A program made the translations under genes and the position numbers. This document shows, piece after piece, positions 61,161 to 64,000 of a stretch of 64,000 bases of DNA; positions within the stretch are counted from its first letter, which is position 1, and each line of letters starts with the position of its first letter. Location: assembly GCA_035949375.1 (NCBI GenBank), contig DASZIG010000049.1:62001-126000 (forward strand), given 5' to 3'. The notes under the pieces were generated by a model, which had not been told where the DNA came from, ran no database searches, and was given only the letters and a program-made list of their open reading frames with translations. The stretch is from Gp13-AA77 sp035949375 (lineage in GTDB: Bacteria; Acidobacteriota; Terriglobia; UBA7540).

Positions 61161-61252
61161 TTCACCACAGAGTACACAGAGAACACGGAGAAAAACTCTG
61201 CGAGCCTCTGTGGCCTCCGTGGTGAGAGTTTTGCCTTTGGTTTCGGCCGGTG
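61161..61252. repeat. Dispersed CACGGAG-type element, copy 6, with tail
   Basis: TTCACCACAGAGTACACAGA and GAACACGGAGAAAAACTCTG are close to the copy at 18990, and the tail GTTTTGCCTTTGGTTTCGGC matches its tail. Between the WD40 gene and the AT-rich repeat stretch. Confidence 0.8.
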
Positions 61253-61460
61253 GAGCGCGAAAATCGAAAATGTTACGAACGAAGCCGTTAGGTTACTGAT
61301 AACACAGCGCTTCTGTTTTCCATATATGCTGAAAGCCGTTAGGTTGTTGAAAATAAGCAATTTACTTGTTTAAAGCCGTTACGTTACTGACGAGCAATGA
61401 TTTAACTCAGAAAAACAGGGTCAAAATCGAGCTTGTTGCACGCAATTCGAGGGTTTTTCG
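61253..61460. repeat. AT-rich stretch with AAGCCGTTAGGTT direct repeats
   Basis: CGAAGCCGTTAGGTTACTG at 61280, GAAAGCCGTTAGGTTGTTG at 61331 and TAAAGCCGTTACGTTACTG at 61371, spaced 51 and 40 bases. GAAAAACAGGGTCAAAATCG follows. Part of the same composite as the stretch at 19087. No gene. Confidence 0.75.
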
Positions 61461-63917
61461 ATGAAAATCAGGCCTATTTCCGCCGCAATCGTCCTCGCTC
61501 TTGGAGGTCTATTCGCCCACTGGCTCGGTGCCAGCGAGCCGATCATCCCGCCGACAATCTCAAAGGTCTGGCCCGCCGGAATGGAGCGCGGCACTACGGC
61601 CACCTTCACCGTCGACGGCAGGAATCTGGCCGACGCCAAGGCGGTCCTGTTCGACTCCCCGGGGATCACGGCGCGCGTCACTGAGATCACCGACGTGCCG
61701 GAGAAGATCACCGGACCACGCGCCGGCGTCGATCTCGGCGCCCAGGTGCCGCTCGGCAAGAAGCAGACGGCCAGGATCGAGGTGACGGTCGGCAAGAACG
61801 TGGCTCCGGGAATCCACAAGTTCCGGATCGAGACCCCGCTCGGGACCTCAGACATGGCGGTGTTCGACGTGGGATCGCTTCCGGAAATCGCAGAGACGCC
61901 GCGGCCCGAGGCCGGCGAGTCTCCCGCGCAGGCGGTCACTTTGCCGGCGACGATCGTAGGAGCCATCCAGACCTCGGGCGACACTGACAAGTACCAATTC
62001 GACGGCCGGGCTGGCGAGGAGTTTGTTTCCGTGGTGGTGGCCTCCGAACTCGGCTCGCCATTGCAGTCGCTTCTGATACTGCAGGATTCTTCCGGTCAAG
62101 TGCTGGCCCGGGCCGGCGAGAACAGCAACAAGGCAGACGCCGTGCTGATCGCGAAGCTGCCGCGCGACGGATCCTACATACTCTCCGTCGCGGATCGCGA
62201 AGACGGCGGCGGCGCTGACCACTTCTATCGCCTGAACGCCGGTCCTCTTCCGTACATCACCGGGGTGTTCCCGCTCGGAGTGCGCGCGGGCGAAGCGCGT
62301 CCAGTCGCCGTGCAAGGCGTGAACCTCGGCGGCGCTCGGCAGGTGAAGGTCACGCCGCCCGCCGCGGCTGACGGATGGACCACTGTGCCCCTGGTCCTTT
62401 CGACGCAGGGGACAGAAATGGCGCAACCGTTGAACACCGTCAAGCTCGCGGTCGGCAACGAGCCTGAGATCCTCGATCGCGAACCCAATAACTCTCCCGC
62501 CCAGGCCCAGGCGCTGTCGCTGCCCGTGACCGTCAATGGCCATATCCAGGGGAACGCCGGTCCCGGCGCGGCGCCCGACCAGGATTATTTCCGCTTTCAC
62601 GCGCGCCAGGGCGAGCGCCTGACCATCGAAGTCGCCGCCTCGCGTCTCGGTTCGCCGCTCGATTCCGTCATCGAGGTTCTGGATGCGCAGGGCAACCCGA
62701 TTCCGCGCGCCATGGTTCGCTGCCTAAATCAGACGACGACTACGCTCTCGGATCGCGACTCCAGAACTTCGGGAGTGAGGCTGGTTTCCACCTCAGGCCT
62801 GCACGAAGGCGATTTTCTGATGATCGGCGACGAACTGGACCAGATCAGCTCGGTGCCCGACCAACCCGACGCCGACATCAACCTCGAAAACATCGGCGGA
62901 TTGCGCCTGGCTTTCCTCGGCACCTCGCCGGACGTGCACGCGGTGAACACGCCGGTTTATAAGGCCCAGGTTCTGCCGCCGGACGCCGACTTCCCGCCGA
63001 ACGGCCTGCCCGTATTCCGCCTGACCTGGCGCAATGACGACGGCGGCCCGGGATACGGCGCCGATTCCCGACTGGACTTCGTGGCGCCGCGGGACGCCGA
63101 CTACATCGTCCGCCTCGCGGACGTGCGCAACCTCGAAGGGGCTGACTTCGCCTATCGCCTGACGGTGCGCGATACCGCGCCGGATTACCAACTGGCGGCC
63201 GAACCGTCTAACCCGAATGTGCCGCGAGGCGGCTCCGTGCCCGTCACCGTTCGCGCCGACCGGCTTCCGGGCTACGAAGGACCGATCGCGATTGAAGTAC
63301 GGGGGCTGCCGCACGGTCTTACGGCGGGCGCGGCCACCATCGCGGCCGGACAGGACTCGACCGACGTGATTCTCTCCGCCGCCGGAGACGCTCCCGAGGG
63401 CGCTTCGCCGGCCGCGATCGAGTTCGTAGGCCGGGCTCGCGTGGACGGCCGCGAAATCGTGCGGGTGGCCAACACCGATACGCCGCTGCAGGTCGCTTCG
63501 GTGATCCCGCCTCCGGACGTGTTGGTGACGGCCGAGCCGGGCCAGGTCGCCATCGCGCCGGGCCAGGAGGTAAAGGTCACGCTTCACGTCGAGCGCCGGA
63601 ACGGCTTCAAGGGCCGCGTGCCGTGCTCTGTCGAGAACCTGCCTCCGGGCGTCCGCGTGGTGAACGTGGGGCTGAACGGGGTGCTCGTGACCGAGGCGCA
63701 GACCACGCGAACCTTCACGCTCCGCGCCGAGGAGTGGGCGAAGCCTATCGATCAGCCGGCGTACGTGGTGGGTGAGGTGGAGTCAAACGCGTCCACATTC
63801 CATCCCTCCGCTCCATTGCTCGTGCGGGTGGAGAACAAGGAGCAGGCTGCAAACGCCGCCGCGGAGGCGGCCGGGCACGGAGCAGCGCCGGCCGTGGGCC
63901 AGCCGCCGCGAAATTAG
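61461..63917 (+). CDS. Secreted protein with pre-peptidase C-terminal-type domains
   Basis: 818 residues with GAGGG 7 bases before the ATG. A signal peptide (AIVLALGGLFAHWLGASEPI) is followed by a long series of beta domains: an IPT-like N-terminal segment (ISKVWPAGMERGTTATFTVD), a pre-peptidase-type domain (GAIQTSGDTDKYQFDGRAGE), a second (GHIQGNAGPGAAPDQDYFRF), and Ig-like modules to the end. No catalytic domain is present. It belongs with the DUF1501/DUF1549/WD40 group and is probably a surface binding protein. The stop is 83 bases from the window edge; nothing further is seen there. Confidence 0.87.
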   Translation: MKIRPISAAIVLALGGLFAHWLGASEPIIPPTISKVWPAGMERGTTATFTVDGRNLADAKAVLFDSPGITARVTEITDVPEKITGPRAGVDLGAQVPLGKKQTARIEVTVGKNVAPGIHKFRIETPLGTSDMAVFDVGSLPEIAETPRPEAGESPAQAVTLPATIVGAIQTSGDTDKYQFDGRAGEEFVSVVVASELGSPLQSLLILQDSSGQVLARAGENSNKADAVLIAKLPRDGSYILSVADREDGGGADHFYRLNAGPLPYITGVFPLGVRAGEARPVAVQGVNLGGARQVKVTPPAAADGWTTVPLVLSTQGTEMAQPLNTVKLAVGNEPEILDREPNNSPAQAQALSLPVTVNGHIQGNAGPGAAPDQDYFRFHARQGERLTIEVAASRLGSPLDSVIEVLDAQGNPIPRAMVRCLNQTTTTLSDRDSRTSGVRLVSTSGLHEGDFLMIGDELDQISSVPDQPDADINLENIGGLRLAFLGTSPDVHAVNTPVYKAQVLPPDADFPPNGLPVFRLTWRNDDGGPGYGADSRLDFVAPRDADYIVRLADVRNLEGADFAYRLTVRDTAPDYQLAAEPSNPNVPRGGSVPVTVRADRLPGYEGPIAIEVRGLPHGLTAGAATIAAGQDSTDVILSAAGDAPEGASPAAIEFVGRARVDGREIVRVANTDTPLQVASVIPPPDVLVTAEPGQVAIAPGQEVKVTLHVERRNGFKGRVPCSVENLPPGVRVVNVGLNGVLVTEAQTTRTFTLRAEEWAKPIDQPAYVVGEVESNASTFHPSAPLLVRVENKEQAANAAAEAAGHGAAPAVGQPPRN

Positions 63918-64000
63918 GGGCCGACGGCGGCGGCCGACAATCCAGTAAGGTATTGGCAGATAGAGGACCGATGCCGCCCCAAGTGACTATACGATTCTAT

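Noticed and set aside
18990..61252. A CRISPR array made of the CACGGAG repeats
   Set aside because: Copies are scattered over 42 kb, are palindromic, vary in length and have no regular spacers or cas genes.

Overview
The window reads as chromosomal DNA of a high-GC, Gram-negative soil-type bacterium, most likely an acidobacterium (phylum Acidobacteriota, Bryobacter/Solibacter-like). The evidence is content rather than any marker gene: three MacB-like orphan permeases of the acidobacterial ADOP type, a VWA protein of the acidobacterial secreted type, DUF1800/DUF1501 pairs, DUF1549/DUF1553 cytochrome-like proteins, FG-GAP and pre-peptidase-domain secreted proteins, and many Tat and Sec signal peptides. 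I see no rRNA or tRNA genes, no phage, no CRISPR array and no complete insertion sequence.

Layout. 1-13.4 kb: a partial RraA-family gene, a large ankyrin protein, a GMC oxidoreductase, a 14-repeat FG-GAP protein, a VOC protein, then three ADOP permeases. The two outer permeases have lost most of their middle by in-frame deletion. 14.0-17.8 kb: a compact locus of a PatA-like subtilase, a small CxxC protein, a PatG-type maturation protein, and a run of small Cys-rich peptides sharing a PGFTA leader motif. It looks like a ribosomal-peptide (RiPP) locus without the usual cyclodehydratase, and is the strongest candidate here for an undescribed system. 17.8-35 kb: ordinary metabolism and export, including a D-threonine aldolase-type enzyme, DUF1800+DUF1501, a sigma-like/zinc-finger protein, two M20 peptidases, a SET protein, a GntR-controlled operon, an MFS transporter and a GH57 enzyme. 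35-44 kb: ClpB and Hsp20, a VWA protein, a cation-diffusion transporter, and a single-AAA ClpB-like protein with a small unknown partner behind a promoter whose -10 lies at the edge of a palindrome.

44.4-50.3 kb is a tight five-gene operon: thioester-reductase-like SDR, sulfotransferase, acyl carrier protein, B12-binding radical SAM protein and cytochrome P450. Together they suggest that an acyl chain on a carrier protein is reduced, alkylated, hydroxylated and sulfated; no ketosynthase or adenylation gene is present. 50.4-64 kb: two oxidoreductases, a Tat-exported NHL protein, DUF1501, a toxin-antitoxin pair with a frameshifted toxin, and a secreted set (DUF1549/DUF1553, cytochrome-WD40, pre-peptidase domain) of the kind expanded in planctomycetes and acidobacteria.

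Two kinds of dispersed repeat run through the intergenic DNA: a palindromic CACCACGGAG-type element (six copies, three with a shared TTTGCCTTTGGTT-type tail) and AT-rich stretches with short GAAGCC-type direct repeats. A GxxExxY gene sits between two copies of the first element, and the 5' end of the next gene overlaps one of them.
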